Assembly: GCA_028280635.1 (NCBI GenBank)
Contig: JANQLM010000088.1
Location: 1 to 52,816 of the forward strand
Length of the DNA stretch: 52,816 nt
Origin: Halieaceae bacterium
Lineage (GTDB): Bacteria > Pseudomonadota > Gammaproteobacteria > Pseudomonadales > Halieaceae
Reading direction: 5' to 3'
Positions 37,639-49,396 of this stretch are shown in pieces; positions within the stretch are counted from its first letter, which is position 1; each line of letters begins with the position of its first letter. Below the pieces are notes generated by a model that was not told where the DNA came from, did not search any database, and saw only the letters and a list, made by a program, of their open reading frames with translations. The translations under genes and the position numbers were made by a program.

Positions 37639-38891
37639 TGCCGGGTTTGCCCCTCGCCGAACACCACGTACTTCTGTGAAGTGAGACCCTCCAGGCCAAC
37701 GGGTCCACGGGCATGCAGTTTGTCGGTAGAGATACCGATTTCTGCACCCAGTCCGTATTCAAAACCATCCGCAAACCGCGTCGAGGCGTTGATCATCACG
37801 GAACTGGAATCCACTTCCCGCAGGAAGCGCATGGCCGCGCCGTGATCACGGGTGACAATGGCATCGGTGTGCCGTGAGCCGTAGCGGTTGATATGGCGGA
37901 TGGCCTCGTCGAGTCCGGTCACCACGCGCACTGCCAGCACCGGCGCGAGATATTCCTCGTACCAGTCCGACTCCTCCGCCGGTACGGCACTGTCGACCAG
38001 GGCCAGGGTCTGCTCACAGCCACGCAGCTCGACGCCGGCCGACGTGAGATCGCCGGCCACTGTAGGTAAAAACTCGGCGGCCACCGCGGCATCCACCAGC
38101 AGTGACTCCATGGTGTTGCAGGTGCCGTAACGCTGGGTCTTGGCATTCACGGCAATCGCCCGCGCCATGTCCAGGTCGGCCTCCGCCGCCACATACACAT
38201 GACAGTTGCCGTCCAGGTGTTTGATCACCGGCACCGTCGCCTCGCGGCTGATACGCTCGATAAGGCCCTTGCCGCCGCGGGGTACAATCACATCCACGTA
38301 CTCCGACATGCGCACCAGTTGGCCCACTGCCTCGCGATCCGGCGTTTCCAGCACCTGGATGGCGGCTTCCGGCAGCCCGGCATGCGCCAGGCCCCTGGCG
38401 ATGCAACGACCGATCGCCTGGTTGGATTCGAAGGCCTCGGAACCACCGCGAAGGATGCTGGCGTTACCCGACTTCAGGCACAGGCTGGCGGCGTCAATGG
38501 TCACGTTGGGACGGCTTTCATAGATGATACCGATGACCCCCAGCGGAACTCGCATGCGGCCGACCTGAATGCCGCTGGGCATGTAGCGCAGGCCATCCAC
38601 CTGGCCCACCGGGTCGGGAAGCCTGGCCACCTGCTCGAGCCCGGCCAGCATGGCGTCAAAGCGGGACGGCGTCAGCTCGAGACGATCCAGCAACGCCGCC
38701 TCCAGTTGCTTTTCCCGCCCCCGGGCCATATCGCTCTCATTGGCGCTGAGCAGCGCGGCGCGATCCTCTGCGAGGGCCTGGGCCGTCGCCAACAGGGCCG
38801 CGTCCTTGGCGGCGGTGTCGGCAGCCGCCAGCACCGCCGACGCTTCGCGCGCCGCCTTGCCGGTTTGCTGCATGTAGGAAATCAGGTCCAT
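37635..38891 (-). CDS. proA: ProA, gamma-glutamyl phosphate reductase
   Basis: ProA reduces gamma-glutamyl phosphate to glutamate semialdehyde in proline synthesis. The 418-aa protein is an aldehyde-dehydrogenase-fold enzyme with the catalytic Cys in [13 protein letters not shown] and the family motif [12 protein letters not shown]. It is the first gene of the minus-strand run that continues to lipB. proB is not in the window. Confidence 0.97.
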   Translation of the reverse strand: MDLISYMQQTGKAAREASAVLAAADTAAKDAALLATAQALAEDRAALLSANESDMARGREKQLEAALLDRLELTPSRFDAMLAGLEQVARLPDPVGQVDGLRYMPSGIQVGRMRVPLGVIGIIYESRPNVTIDAASLCLKSGNASILRGGSEAFESNQAIGRCIARGLAHAGLPEAAIQVLETPDREAVGQLVRMSEYVDVIVPRGGKGLIERISREATVPVIKHLDGNCHVYVAAEADLDMARAIAVNAKTQRYGTCNTMESLLVDAAVAAEFLPTVAGDLTSAGVELRGCEQTLALVDSAVPAEESDWYEEYLAPVLAVRVVTGLDEAIRHINRYGSRHTDAIVTRDHGAAMRFLREVDSSSVMINASTRFADGFEYGLGAEIGISTDKLHARGPVGLEGLTSQKYVVFGEGQTRQ

Positions 38892-38992
38892 GGGATCTGC
38901 CTGCTGAAATTGCGGCGATTATACCTGATGGCCGGCGGCTGCCGGAGAGGGAGACGGCCAATGACAGAAAAAACACCCCTAGGTGCACAAAT

Positions 38993-39022
38993 CTTATTGA
39001 CAATCATTCTCATTATTATTAA
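38993..39022. promoter_or_regulatory. Fur box-like site upstream of bfd
   Basis: Between proA and bfd lies an AT-rich stretch with TTGACAATCATTCTCATTAT. Read on the minus strand it gives AATGAGAATGATTGTCAA, a strong match to the NATNAT-type arrays bound by Fur. It sits 35 bases before the bfd start codon, as expected for an iron-repressed promoter; bfd genes are classic Fur targets. Confidence 0.75.
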
Positions 39023-39056
39023 CTTTGCCCCATCAACCATTGGAAACGGACCCGAC

Positions 39057-39260
39057 ATGTACGTTTGCCTCTGCAAGGGAATCACTGACACCCAGATTCG
39101 TGCCGCCGTCGAAGACGGCGCCAGCAGTCTGCGAGACGTGCGCAAATCCCTTGGTGTTGCCAGCCAGTGTGGCAAATGCGGCATCCTGACCCGCGAAATC
39201 CTCCGCGAAAGCCTGGTTGATAACAGCGACGAGCAGCAGCTCTTCTACGCTGTTTCTTAG
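39057..39260 (+). CDS. bfd: Bfd, bacterioferritin-associated ferredoxin
   Basis: Bfd is a small [2Fe-2S] protein that reduces bacterioferritin and releases stored iron when iron is scarce. The 67-aa product has four Cys in the family arrangement: CLC in MYVCLCKGIT and CGKC in SQCGKCGIL. The frame is open far upstream, but ATG 39057 is the family start. bfr lies 576 bases downstream on the same strand, separated by the repeat array. Confidence 0.95.
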   Translation: MYVCLCKGITDTQIRAAVEDGASSLRDVRKSLGVASQCGKCGILTREILRESLVDNSDEQQLFYAVS

Positions 39261-39265
39261 GTAAG

Positions 39266-39480
39266 ACCGCTCGAGGCCCAGCCTCAATTAATGTAGAGGC
39301 GCATCACTGCTCTCTATAAAACCGCTCTAGACCCAGCCTCAGTCGATATAGAGGTGCACCACCGCCTCTCTCTATATAAAACCGCTCTAGACCCAGCCTC
39401 AGTCAATGTAGAGGCGCACCACTCCTCTCTATGAAACCGCTCTAGACCCAGCCTCAGTCAACGTAGCGGTGCACCATTAC
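39266..39480. repeat. Array of four imperfect 55-60-bp repeats
   Basis: Units start at 39266, 39321, 39381 and 39436 with ACCGCTC. Each has a segment ACCCAGCCTCAGTC and a core GTAGAGGYGCACCA; TATAAA-like bases precede units 2 and 3. The same elements, more diverged, occur at 18738-18900. There is no coding potential of its own. The right end runs into the small minus-strand ORF at 39458. Confidence 0.88.
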
Positions 39481-39667
39481 TTCTTCGGTTCTTATTTAGC
39501 TGCTCGAGATCGGCCACGATCACTTCCATGGGGCGCCGACTCTTTCTGTCTCGCCAACCCGCGTGTAGATCAGCGAGCACCATGTAGGGGCGTGTCGGCA
39601 CGCGCGGCGCCTGAACCAGCGCGCGGTCGTTGCGACGTCTGGCAGCAATGCGGTCGGCTTGCTTCAT
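39458..39667 (-). CDS. Possible small basic protein (uncertain)
   Basis: A 69-aa ORF beginning MKQADRIAARRRNDRALVQ, rich in Arg, Ala and Pro, of no family I recognise. The frame is open to 39739, so a 93-aa version is also possible. It is divergent from bfr, and a Fur-like site lies between them. The 3' end overlaps the last repeat unit, which argues that this may be chance. It would be plausible only if homologues are found near iron genes elsewhere. Confidence 0.35.
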   Translation of the reverse strand: MKQADRIAARRRNDRALVQAPRVPTRPYMVLADLHAGWRDRKSRRPMEVIVADLEQLNKNRRSNGAPLR

Positions 39668-39723
39668 ATCAGGGTTTCCCGGCTTGGCTGGGGGTAGGAT
39701 TATGGGGGCGATACGATTGCGAA

Positions 39724-39750
39724 TCGCTCTTATTATCATTCTAAATTATC
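39724..39750. promoter_or_regulatory. Second Fur box-like site, upstream of bfr
   Basis: The sequence TTATTATCATTCTAAATTATC resembles tandem Fur half-sites. It lies about 90 bases before the bfr start and upstream of the small divergent ORF. It is weaker than the bfd site. Confidence 0.5.
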
Positions 39751-39836
39751 TTTAAAAATCAATGGCTTAGCGTTGTAATTGGCCTCTGTGGGGCCTATAC
39801 TTCTGAGCATCTGATCACTGCCACGGAGGCAATGCT

Positions 39837-40340
39837 ATGAAAGGCGACCCCAAAGTTATTGAATACCTGAACAAGGTGCTGGGCAATGAGCTGGTAGCTA
39901 TCAACCAGTATTTCCTGCACGCCAAAATGTACCAGGACTGGGGGCTCAAGGAGCTGGCCGAACACGAGTACCACGAGTCCATCGACGAGATGAAGCACGC
40001 CGACAAGCTCACCGAGCGCATCCTGTTTCTGCAGGGTCTGCCCAATTTCCAGGATCTGGGCAAGCTGATGATCGGTGAGAACGTCGAGGAGATGCTGAAC
40101 TGCGACCTGAAACTGGAAATGACCGCGATCCCCGACCTGCGCGATGCCATTGAGTACTGCGAGTCGGTGCGCGACTTTGTTTCCCGCGATCTGTTCAGCG
40201 ACATTCTCGAGTCCGAGGAAGAGCACGTGGACTGGCTGGAGACCCAGATCGGCCTGATCGAGAAGATGGGCATCCAGAACTACATCCAGAGCGCCCAGTT
40301 CGTCGACCAGGGCAGCGTGCTGGAAAGCGTTGCTGATTAG
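39837..40340 (+). CDS. bfr: Bfr, bacterioferritin (haem-binding, ferroxidase-active type)
   Basis: Bfr is a 24-mer iron store. The 167-aa protein has Met52, the axial haem ligand, in IDEMKHAD, and ferroxidase ligands Glu18, Glu51 and His54. The second Glu/His set is in [12 protein letters not shown] and [11 protein letters not shown]. The ribosome-binding site is GGAGG. Together with bfd it forms a store-and-release pair. Confidence 0.97.
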   Translation: MKGDPKVIEYLNKVLGNELVAINQYFLHAKMYQDWGLKELAEHEYHESIDEMKHADKLTERILFLQGLPNFQDLGKLMIGENVEEMLNCDLKLEMTAIPDLRDAIEYCESVRDFVSRDLFSDILESEEEHVDWLETQIGLIEKMGIQNYIQSAQFVDQGSVLESVAD

Positions 40341-40367
40341 TCGCTGATCAAACCGGCTATTCCAGTC

Positions 40368-40392
40368 AGGGCGCCCCCGTGGGCGCCCTTTT
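40368..40392 (+). terminator. Rho-independent terminator after bfr
   Basis: A perfect 9-bp stem (AGGGCGCCC / GGGCGCCCT) with a four-base loop is followed by TTTT, 28 bases past the bfr stop. Confidence 0.92.
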
Positions 40393-40425
40393 CATTTCCA
40401 ATCCTGCGGCAGGCTGTTACCTAAC

Positions 40426-41481
40426 TTACTGCCGCTCGACCATTGTCGTGACCGACGCGGAGGAATAGGCCATTGCGTCCGGCTCATCACCGGTGGCCAG
40501 CAGCCGCGTCTGCTGCCAGGTAACGGCATCCAGTTCCTGCACGGCGTCGGCCGCCGAATGGGCAATCCATACCCGGTCTCCGGCGGGAGCGATCTCGATG
40601 CCGATCGGCACCGAGCTGTCCCCCACCCGGTCGCCCAGTATGGTCCCGCCCGACTGTTGCAAACCAATGCTCACGGTGCGCTCTACTTCAATCGCCTCGG
40701 GGTCAATGATTGTCAGTTCAGCGCTGCGGGCGCTGGTCACCAGTACCTTGCCACCCACGGCGCGAGGCATGACTTCAGCACGGATCGGGAAACCCGGCAC
40801 CTGGATACTCGCTCGCCTGTCGAGGTTGAGGGCATTGAACAGGGTGACCGTATCGTCGGCGCGATTGGTCACCCACAGGTCACGGCTGTTTTCGGACAGC
40901 GCAATGCCCTCGGCGCCGGCGCCGGAGCGGCGGAAGGCCAGCAGTTCGCCACCCCCCACGTTGATCAGGCTCACCGAGCCTGAGCCGATGTTGGCCACGA
41001 ACGCGCGCTTGCCGCTGGGGTCATAGGCCAGCATATGCGAGGTCTGCTGGCCGGTTGGAATCGCCTTTTCCACCACACCCTCCCAGACGTCTACCACCAG
41101 CAGGGCCCTGGCACCTTCGGCCGTAACCAGCACCCGGCGATTGCCGGGCATGAAAACAATGCCGTGGGGACGGGTGTATTCACCGAGGTCTATCGTGCCC
41201 ACTGCCCGGCCGAGCTCCACCTCAATGACCGTGAGGCTGTTGCCCGGCTCCTCCGTGCCGTAGTTGGTCACCACGGCCAGCCGGCCATTGCCCGACACTG
41301 CTATTTCATGGGGGCCGGGCTGTGTAGCGGCGCGCGCCACTTCGCGGCCGGTGGCCAGGTCGATAAGGGAGACACTGGCTTCCGCCTTGTTGCCCACTAA
41401 CAGGGTTTCCGCGGCGGCTGGCACACACAGGCCAGCGAGCGCCAGTGCCAACAGTCTGAGGAGTTGTTTCAAGCCGACCAC
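40426..41481 (-). CDS. Exported YncE-like beta-propeller protein
   Basis: This is a 351-aa periplasmic seven-bladed propeller of the YVTN/YncE type. A signal peptide (LLALALAGLCVPAAA) is followed by repeated blades such as SVSLIDLATGREV, GNGRLAVVTNYGT and DPSGKRAFVANIGSGSVSLI. Members bind DNA or ligands or serve as quinohaem-like accessories, and the role is not known here. The start is GTG 41481, 13 bases inside the end of the LysR gene, with an AGAGAAAGG site. Sharing an operon with the regulator is the only clue to function. Confidence 0.85.
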   Translation of the reverse strand: MVGLKQLLRLLALALAGLCVPAAAETLLVGNKAEASVSLIDLATGREVARAATQPGPHEIAVSGNGRLAVVTNYGTEEPGNSLTVIEVELGRAVGTIDLGEYTRPHGIVFMPGNRRVLVTAEGARALLVVDVWEGVVEKAIPTGQQTSHMLAYDPSGKRAFVANIGSGSVSLINVGGGELLAFRRSGAGAEGIALSENSRDLWVTNRADDTVTLFNALNLDRRASIQVPGFPIRAEVMPRAVGGKVLVTSARSAELTIIDPEAIEVERTVSIGLQQSGGTILGDRVGDSSVPIGIEIAPAGDRVWIAHSAADAVQELDAVTWQQTRLLATGDEPDAMAYSSASVTTMVERQ

Positions 41482-42359
41482 CTTTCTCTGCAGAGTTTGA
41501 CAAAGCGCCGGGCACCGGCGGACAACACGGCGTCCCTGCGGTAGAACAGGCCCACCCGGCGGGGGATGCGGGAAAAAGGCAACCCTGCCACTTCCTCGAG
41601 CTGTTCACACAGCGGCTCGTGCACCAGCAACTGGTCGCTAACATACCCCAGCGCGTGCCCGGCAGCCAGCAGGCGCAGCCGCATGCTGATGGACCTGACT
41701 TCCCAGACGCGGCTGAAGTAGTCACGAATACGCTGGGCGCCCGGGCGCTCTTCCGGGTCATCCAGGAAGGACGCCAGCAGAGGCAGTTCTGCCAGCGCCG
41801 CGAGGGGGTTCGCCCGTATCTGGTCTACCGCCGGATGGTCGCTCACCACAACCAGGGTGCGCAGCTCATCGTAGAGCGGGATGCTCTCCAGCGCCGGCAT
41901 GTGCGACTGGAACGGGCCCATACCCAGCTCAGCGGCGCCGGAGACCACCGCCTGGATCACCTGGCGCGATGGCAGCTCGTCCAGTTGCAAGCGGGCATAT
42001 GGGTGCTGCCGGCAGTATTCGAGTACCAGCGCCGGCGCGTGATAGCGATTGATGGTGCCGTTCACCGCCAGCGAGAGATGCGACTGTTCACCGAGTTTTA
42101 TGGCGCCCAGGTCGCCCAGGAGCTGCGCTTCCTCGCGTGCTCTGCTCTGGGAGTAAGTTAGCACTCGCATACCGGCTTCAGTAAGCTCCAGGGGACGCCG
42201 GTGGAACAGTCTTTGATCCAGTTTGCGCTCGAGGCCGGTGATCGCCTGGGACACTGCCGACTGGCTGATAGCCAGGTGCTCCGCCGCCCGCTTGAAGCCG
42301 CCGTACTCAGCCACCGCCATTACCACCCTGAGTTCCTGGGACTCGAGACGAATACTCAT
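41469..42359 (-). CDS. LysR-type regulator divergent from a citrate synthase
   Basis: This is a 296-aa LysR-family transcription factor: the N-terminal winged helix (residues 1-62) contains GGFKRAAEHLAISQSAVSQAITGLERKLDQRLF. The C-terminal periplasmic-binding-protein-like effector domain runs from about 90 to 295. It is divergent from the citrate synthase gene with 95 bases between the starts, the typical layout for a LysR regulator and its target. The effector is unknown. Confidence 0.94.
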   Translation of the reverse strand: MSIRLESQELRVVMAVAEYGGFKRAAEHLAISQSAVSQAITGLERKLDQRLFHRRPLELTEAGMRVLTYSQSRAREEAQLLGDLGAIKLGEQSHLSLAVNGTINRYHAPALVLEYCRQHPYARLQLDELPSRQVIQAVVSGAAELGMGPFQSHMPALESIPLYDELRTLVVVSDHPAVDQIRANPLAALAELPLLASFLDDPEERPGAQRIRDYFSRVWEVRSISMRLRLLAAGHALGYVSDQLLVHEPLCEQLEEVAGLPFSRIPRRVGLFYRRDAVLSAGARRFVKLCRERWSA

Positions 42360-42380
42360 AATTCATTTTTACTTATTTAT

Positions 42381-42408
42381 ATATAAGAATTATTAGCTTA
42401 ACTTATAT
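42381..42408. promoter_or_regulatory. Palindromic operator between LysR and citrate synthase genes
   Basis: The inverted repeat ATATAAG-(14 bases)-CTTATAT lies in the AT-rich 95-base gap. It includes T-N11-A-like spacing, as expected for a LysR-type binding site. Confidence 0.6.
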
Positions 42409-42454
42409 TTTTCCGACGACAATACTCTCCGCATATTTTCCGGAGGGTACTCGC

Positions 42455-43606
42455 ATGTGTGACATCAATATCGGCCTTGAAGGGGTCCTTGTCGGCGCCA
42501 CCGCCGTCTCCCATGTCGACGGTGCCAATGGCAGCTTGAGCTACCGTGGTATCGACATAGAAGCGCTGATCGAGAGGCCCTACCTCCAGGTGGTCTGGCT
42601 GCTGCTCTACGGCGCTTTTCCCAGCCTGCAGGAAGAGCAGCGGCTTGCCCACTTTCTTCTGGAACACCGGGCGCTGGCCAATCAGGAGCGGAACATGCTC
42701 GCGGCGCTCCCCACCGCGACCCACCCCATGCGGGTTCTGCAGGCGCTGGTACCGGTACTGGACTTCGAAGCCCGCTCCGATATCCAGCTCCCGGGCGGGG
42801 AAGATGCCCGCCGCGGCCTGATCATCGCGGCGCGCCTGCCGGCCCTGCTCTCCGCCTGGCTGCGGTATCGCAGCGGTCACGATTGGCACACCACCAGCCG
42901 GCGGCTGGACCCGCTGGAGGACTTCCTCGCCACCGTAAAAGGCAGCGAACCCTCGGCCCTGGAACTCGAGGCCCTGCGGGCTGCCCAGATACTGCAGATG
43001 GAGCACAGCTATAACGCCGGCACCTTTGCCGGGCGGGTGGTATTGAGTGCGGCCTCACCGGTGGAATCCAGCATTGCCGCTTCTATTGGCACGCTGTTCG
43101 GGCGCCTGCATGGAGGGGCGGACCAGGCCGCCCTGGAGTTTGCCGAAAAGGTAGGCCGCCCGGAGGCCGCTGACGCTGCCGTCGAGGCGGTACTGGCCGA
43201 AGGCGGACGCATCATGGGGGTCGGCCATCGGGAATACCAGGTGCTTGACCCCCGCGCACGCCTGCTCAAACCGCTGGCCGCGTCGCTGTGCTCGGAAGAC
43301 GCGGGATACTCCCGGCTTTACCAGACGCTGGTCGCCATCGAGGAGAGCTGCATCCGCCAACTGGAAAAACCCGGCAAGCCCCTGCGCGCCAACGTCGAGT
43401 TTTACAAAGGCGCGGTCTTCCACGCCCTGGGCCTGCCCACTGACAGCTTTACCGCAATGTTTGCCATGGCGCGGGTATGGGGTTACATCGCCCACGCCCT
43501 GGAATTCAGGCCGCAGGCACGGCTGATACGGCCCCGGGCAAGGTATCAACCCGCACCGGCGCCGGGAAACCCGCAGAACCTGTCGTCAGCCGGCGCCACC
43601 GGATAA
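42455..43606 (+). CDS. Atypical citrate synthase-family protein
   Basis: This protein of the citrate/2-methylcitrate synthase fold condenses, by family, an acyl-CoA with a 2-oxoacid. The 383-aa protein has LSYRGIDIEALIE, the His motifs MEHSYNAGTFAGR, GRLHGGADQAA and MGVGHREY, and the C-terminal Arg segment. The catalytic Asp motif, normally NVDFYSG, reads NVEFYKG, so Asp is Glu. The C-terminus carries an added Pro/Arg-rich tail. The start has GGAGGG. LysR linkage suggests a specialised rather than housekeeping role. A methylcitrate or novel acyl-CoA role is possible but unproven. Confidence 0.88.
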   Translation: MCDINIGLEGVLVGATAVSHVDGANGSLSYRGIDIEALIERPYLQVVWLLLYGAFPSLQEEQRLAHFLLEHRALANQERNMLAALPTATHPMRVLQALVPVLDFEARSDIQLPGGEDARRGLIIAARLPALLSAWLRYRSGHDWHTTSRRLDPLEDFLATVKGSEPSALELEALRAAQILQMEHSYNAGTFAGRVVLSAASPVESSIAASIGTLFGRLHGGADQAALEFAEKVGRPEAADAAVEAVLAEGGRIMGVGHREYQVLDPRARLLKPLAASLCSEDAGYSRLYQTLVAIEESCIRQLEKPGKPLRANVEFYKGAVFHALGLPTDSFTAMFAMARVWGYIAHALEFRPQARLIRPRARYQPAPAPGNPQNLSSAGATG

Positions 43607-43614
43607 CAAAGCCC

Positions 43615-43640
43615 AAAAAAGCCCGCACAGGGCGGGCTTT
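43615..43640. terminator. Bidirectional terminator between citrate synthase and grxD
   Basis: A perfect 9-bp stem (AAAGCCCGC / GCGGGCTTT) with a five-base loop lies between the convergent genes. An A-run precedes it, so it could also serve the minus strand. Confidence 0.85.
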
Positions 43641-43691
43641 GTCGCTCAACACAAGGGGCTGGCGCCCGCGTAAGTGCCGCGGTGCCGGGCT

Positions 43692-44033
43692 TCAGGCGCT
43701 GGCTGCGCTGTCCTCAGCGTCGGCCGCGGCTTCCTTGACCAGGGGCTGCAGTTCGCCGGATTCATACATCTCAACGACGATGTCGCAGCCGCCAATCAGC
43801 TCACCACCCACCCAGAGCTGGGGGAAGGTTGGCCAGTTGGCGTAGGCCGGCAAATTAGCGCGGATCTCGGGATTGCTCAGCACGTCTACATAGGCGAAAC
43901 GCTCGCCGCAGGCCATCAGCGCCTGCGAGGTGCGTGCGGAGAAACCACATTGCGGCTGGTTGGGGGAGCCCTTCATATAGAGAATGACGGGGTTGTTCTC
44001 AATCTGCTCTTTGATGGTGTCGATGATATCCAT
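43692..44033 (-). CDS. grxD: Monothiol glutaredoxin, Grx4 type
   Basis: Grx4 carries [2Fe-2S] clusters and passes iron-sulfur to targets. The 113-aa protein has the active site CGFS in QPQCGFSARTSQ, the cis-Pro segment WPTFPQLWVGGELIGGCDIV, and a short acidic Ala-rich C-terminal tail. It is divergent from argD. Confidence 0.96.
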   Translation of the reverse strand: MDIIDTIKEQIENNPVILYMKGSPNQPQCGFSARTSQALMACGERFAYVDVLSNPEIRANLPAYANWPTFPQLWVGGELIGGCDIVVEMYESGELQPLVKEAAADAEDSAASA

Positions 44034-44207
44034 GATGACCTATACCACGATTTTGTCTGACCTATTGTAGCTTCTATAAGGAAAAAGTTCCCTATTGGAT
44101 CATCACCGGCGATTGCCTCGGCGGGCTGCGGGCCATTACCATGCCAGATTCGGCGCGGTCAGCCACCCAGCCACGCCCGGCTCACGCAGACTTTCAAGGG
44201 AATTCTC

Positions 44208-45407
44208 ATGCAATCGGCCCTGATGAACACCTATAAGCGCCTGGACGTCACCTTCACCCATGGCGAAGGCGCCTGGCTGATCGACAGCGACGGCCGGCGC
44301 TACCTGGATGCGATCGCCGGCATCGGCGTGAACTCCCTGGGCCACGCCCACCCCGCGGTAGCCGCGGCCGTCAGTGAACAGGTGAACAGGCTGGTGCACA
44401 CCTCAAACCTGTACCGGGTGGAGTTGCAGGAGCAACTGGCCCACCGGCTGGCCGGGGTCTCGGGGCTGTCCCGCTCCTTTATCAGCAACTCCGGCGCGGA
44501 AGCCAATGAGGCGGCGATCAAGCTGGCACGTCTCTACGGCCACCAGCGCGATATCCAGAACCCCACCATCGTGGTGATGGAGCACGCCTTCCACGGTCGC
44601 ACCATGGCCACCCTGTCGGCCACCGGCAACCGCAAGATCCAGGCCGGCTTTGAGCCGCTGGTAACAGGCTTCAACCGCGCGCCCTTTGGCGACGCGGACG
44701 CGGTGAAGACCATCGCCGAGAACAACCACAATGTGGCGGCCATCCTCGTTGAACCTATCCAGGGAGAAGGGGGCATCAACCTGCCGCCCGCCGGCTACCT
44801 GGCCGAGTTGCGCAGTCTCTGCGACGAGCACGGCTGGCTGCTGATGTTCGACGAGGTGCAGTGCGGGAACTGCCGTAGCGGTAGCTGGTTCGCCTGCCAG
44901 GGGGAGTCGGTGGTGCCAGACGTGATCACTACCGCCAAGGCCCTGGCCAATGGGGTGCCCATCGGCGCCTGTATGGCTGGCGGCGCCGCGGCAGACGTGT
45001 TCCAGGCGGGCCATCACGGCTCCACCTACGGCGGCAACCCCCTGGCCTGCGCGGCGGCGCTGGCAGTGATCGACACCATGGAAACCGAGGCCATTGCCGC
45101 CCGCGCTACGAGTCTTGGCGCCAGGGTGCTCGACGGCTTCCGGGACCGGCTGGCCGGTATGCCCGGTGTAAACGACGTTCGCGGCCGCGGCCTGATGCTC
45201 GGCATTGAGCTGGACCAGCCCTGCGGTGAACTGGTGGAGGCCGCCCTGGCCCGCGGCCTGTTGATCAATGTCACCGCCGGCCGTGTGATACGTATGCTGC
45301 CGCCGCTGATCCTCAGCGACAGCGAGGCCGACGAGTTGGTCGACGGGGTCGCCGGACTGGTGACAGACTTCCTGGCAACGGCCACCCCGGAGCGCGCCAG
45401 CGCGTAA
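44208..45407 (+). CDS. argD: Acetylornithine/succinylornithine-type aminotransferase (ArgD-like)
   Basis: This PLP class III enzyme of arginine synthesis converts N-acetylglutamate semialdehyde to acetylornithine. The 399-aa protein has the cofactor-binding SNSGAEANEAAIK, the catalytic Asp in LLMFDEVQCGNCRSG and the Schiff-base Lys in ITTAKALANGVP. The start follows an AAGGGA site. Its stop codon opens the nrdAB control region. Succinyldiaminopimelate activity is possible in the family. Confidence 0.93.
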   Translation: MQSALMNTYKRLDVTFTHGEGAWLIDSDGRRYLDAIAGIGVNSLGHAHPAVAAAVSEQVNRLVHTSNLYRVELQEQLAHRLAGVSGLSRSFISNSGAEANEAAIKLARLYGHQRDIQNPTIVVMEHAFHGRTMATLSATGNRKIQAGFEPLVTGFNRAPFGDADAVKTIAENNHNVAAILVEPIQGEGGINLPPAGYLAELRSLCDEHGWLLMFDEVQCGNCRSGSWFACQGESVVPDVITTAKALANGVPIGACMAGGAAADVFQAGHHGSTYGGNPLACAAALAVIDTMETEAIAARATSLGARVLDGFRDRLAGMPGVNDVRGRGLMLGIELDQPCGELVEAALARGLLINVTAGRVIRMLPPLILSDSEADELVDGVAGLVTDFLATATPERASA

Positions 45408-45666
45408 TCCACAGCCCGGCCTGAAATGCCGGCGACATGTGGATAGCCGTCTGGCAACACGCCCCCGCCAGTCTGTCTGTGCATGTTTTGCACAGGTGCA
45501 ATGGCGCTTAATAACAAAATCGGCTGAAAGCTAATTAGGCTTAGAACAAATCGATAGAAGCCCTGTGATTGTGCACGCAAGCGCCTGATTTCTATAGACT
45601 TTGATATCACGCGGGCTGGCAGGTTAGTGTCCACAGACACTGCGGTTTGCCCACACTTTATCCACA
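45405..45666. promoter_or_regulatory. DnaA-box cluster upstream of nrdAB
   Basis: A perfect DnaA box TTATCCACA lies at 45658-45666. Two one-mismatch copies lie at 45405-45413 (TAATCCACA) and 45438-45446 (TGTGGATAG, minus strand), and a weaker one near 45628 (GTCCACAGA). In E. coli the nrdAB promoter is controlled through DnaA boxes, so this is expected regulation rather than an origin. Confidence 0.7.
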
Positions 45667-45705
45667 GAAAAACCCCAACTCCAATGTCTTGCATTCCGGT
45701 GACAA

Positions 45706-45753
45706 GCGCATTATCTTGTATCTCGGCTGTTCGCTAAACCCAATATATAGGGG
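45706..45753. promoter_or_regulatory. Pair of NrdR boxes upstream of nrdAB
   Basis: CAATATATAG at 45741-45750 matches the core of the NrdR consensus (C-W-A-T-A-T-A-T-W-G). CATTATCTTG at 45709-45718 is a weaker copy. Their spacing is 32 bases, about three helical turns, as known for the paired sites of this ribonucleotide-reductase repressor. Confidence 0.75.
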
Positions 45754-46382
45754 AGCGGCCGGGGAAAGCCCAACAGGGCGGCAACGGGGAGCTAAATCCA
45801 CCCGACACCCGGTCGAATTCACAATAAATGGGGCGCGCAGCAGCTAGCGAGCGACGTTTTCCAGACAGGGCCAAGGGGAAACATCCAGCACCGGCAGGGG
45901 CCGTTACCGAGTTCTTCGGGCACGCCCACGACCTAACAACAGCACCTGGCGCAGCGGTAGAAGAGGTAGGCGAACAGGTGAGTTGAACAGGTGAACAGCC
46001 GGCACTGGGAACGGGGGATAGCAAGCCAATGACACACCGGCAGGTAACCACCCTACCCACGGCGACGGAAGGCTAATGCAAGTGGTGTAAACGTTGTGTA
46101 CGTGCAGAGGTATGCAGAGGTAAAAGTACCCAGAAGTAAAAGTACCGAGCTAAAACACGGCGATCGCAGGGGAAGGCACTGCTAACTGTCAGTAGCCAGT
46201 CAGTAAACGGCAACCAGACGGCAAGCAGCTATCACGCGAACACCGTACACACCCAAAAAAATGCGGCCGGCGCCAGCGACAGCGGGACCGGCGAATAAGA
46301 GAGCGTTAGGCACATCGACGGGCGGACACTTTCCACGGGGATACGCCTCCTCGATAAGGCCAAGCCTGATTCCGGAGTAGAC
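45754..46382. other. Long untranslated leader of nrdA, no gene seen
   Basis: There are about 630 bases between the NrdR boxes and the nrdA start. I find no supported ORF. Features are a perfect 10-bp tandem duplication (TGCAGAGGTA at 46103 and 46113) and TAAAAGTACC repeated at 46121 and 46137. It may hold a second promoter or a structured leader. Confidence 0.6.
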
Positions 46383-49265
<2,883 letters not shown>

Positions 49266-49396
49266 GGCAGGCCTCCGGCCAGGCAACACGCAAGAAAAAG
49301 CAAAGCAGTAGCAGCAGGACCGTTAGGTAACAGCAGCTCAAAAACGCAACCACACCATAAGTGGAAACAAGGGTAGGAATTCCAGGAGAGAAACAG

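Noticed and set aside
39266-39480. CRISPR array
   Set aside because: Repeats vary in length and sequence, there are no unique spacers of constant size, and no cas genes are near.
45405-45666. Possible replication origin
   Set aside because: There are DnaA boxes, but only one perfect copy, no AT-rich unwinding repeats and no dnaA/gyrB context. The adjacent nrdAB explains them.
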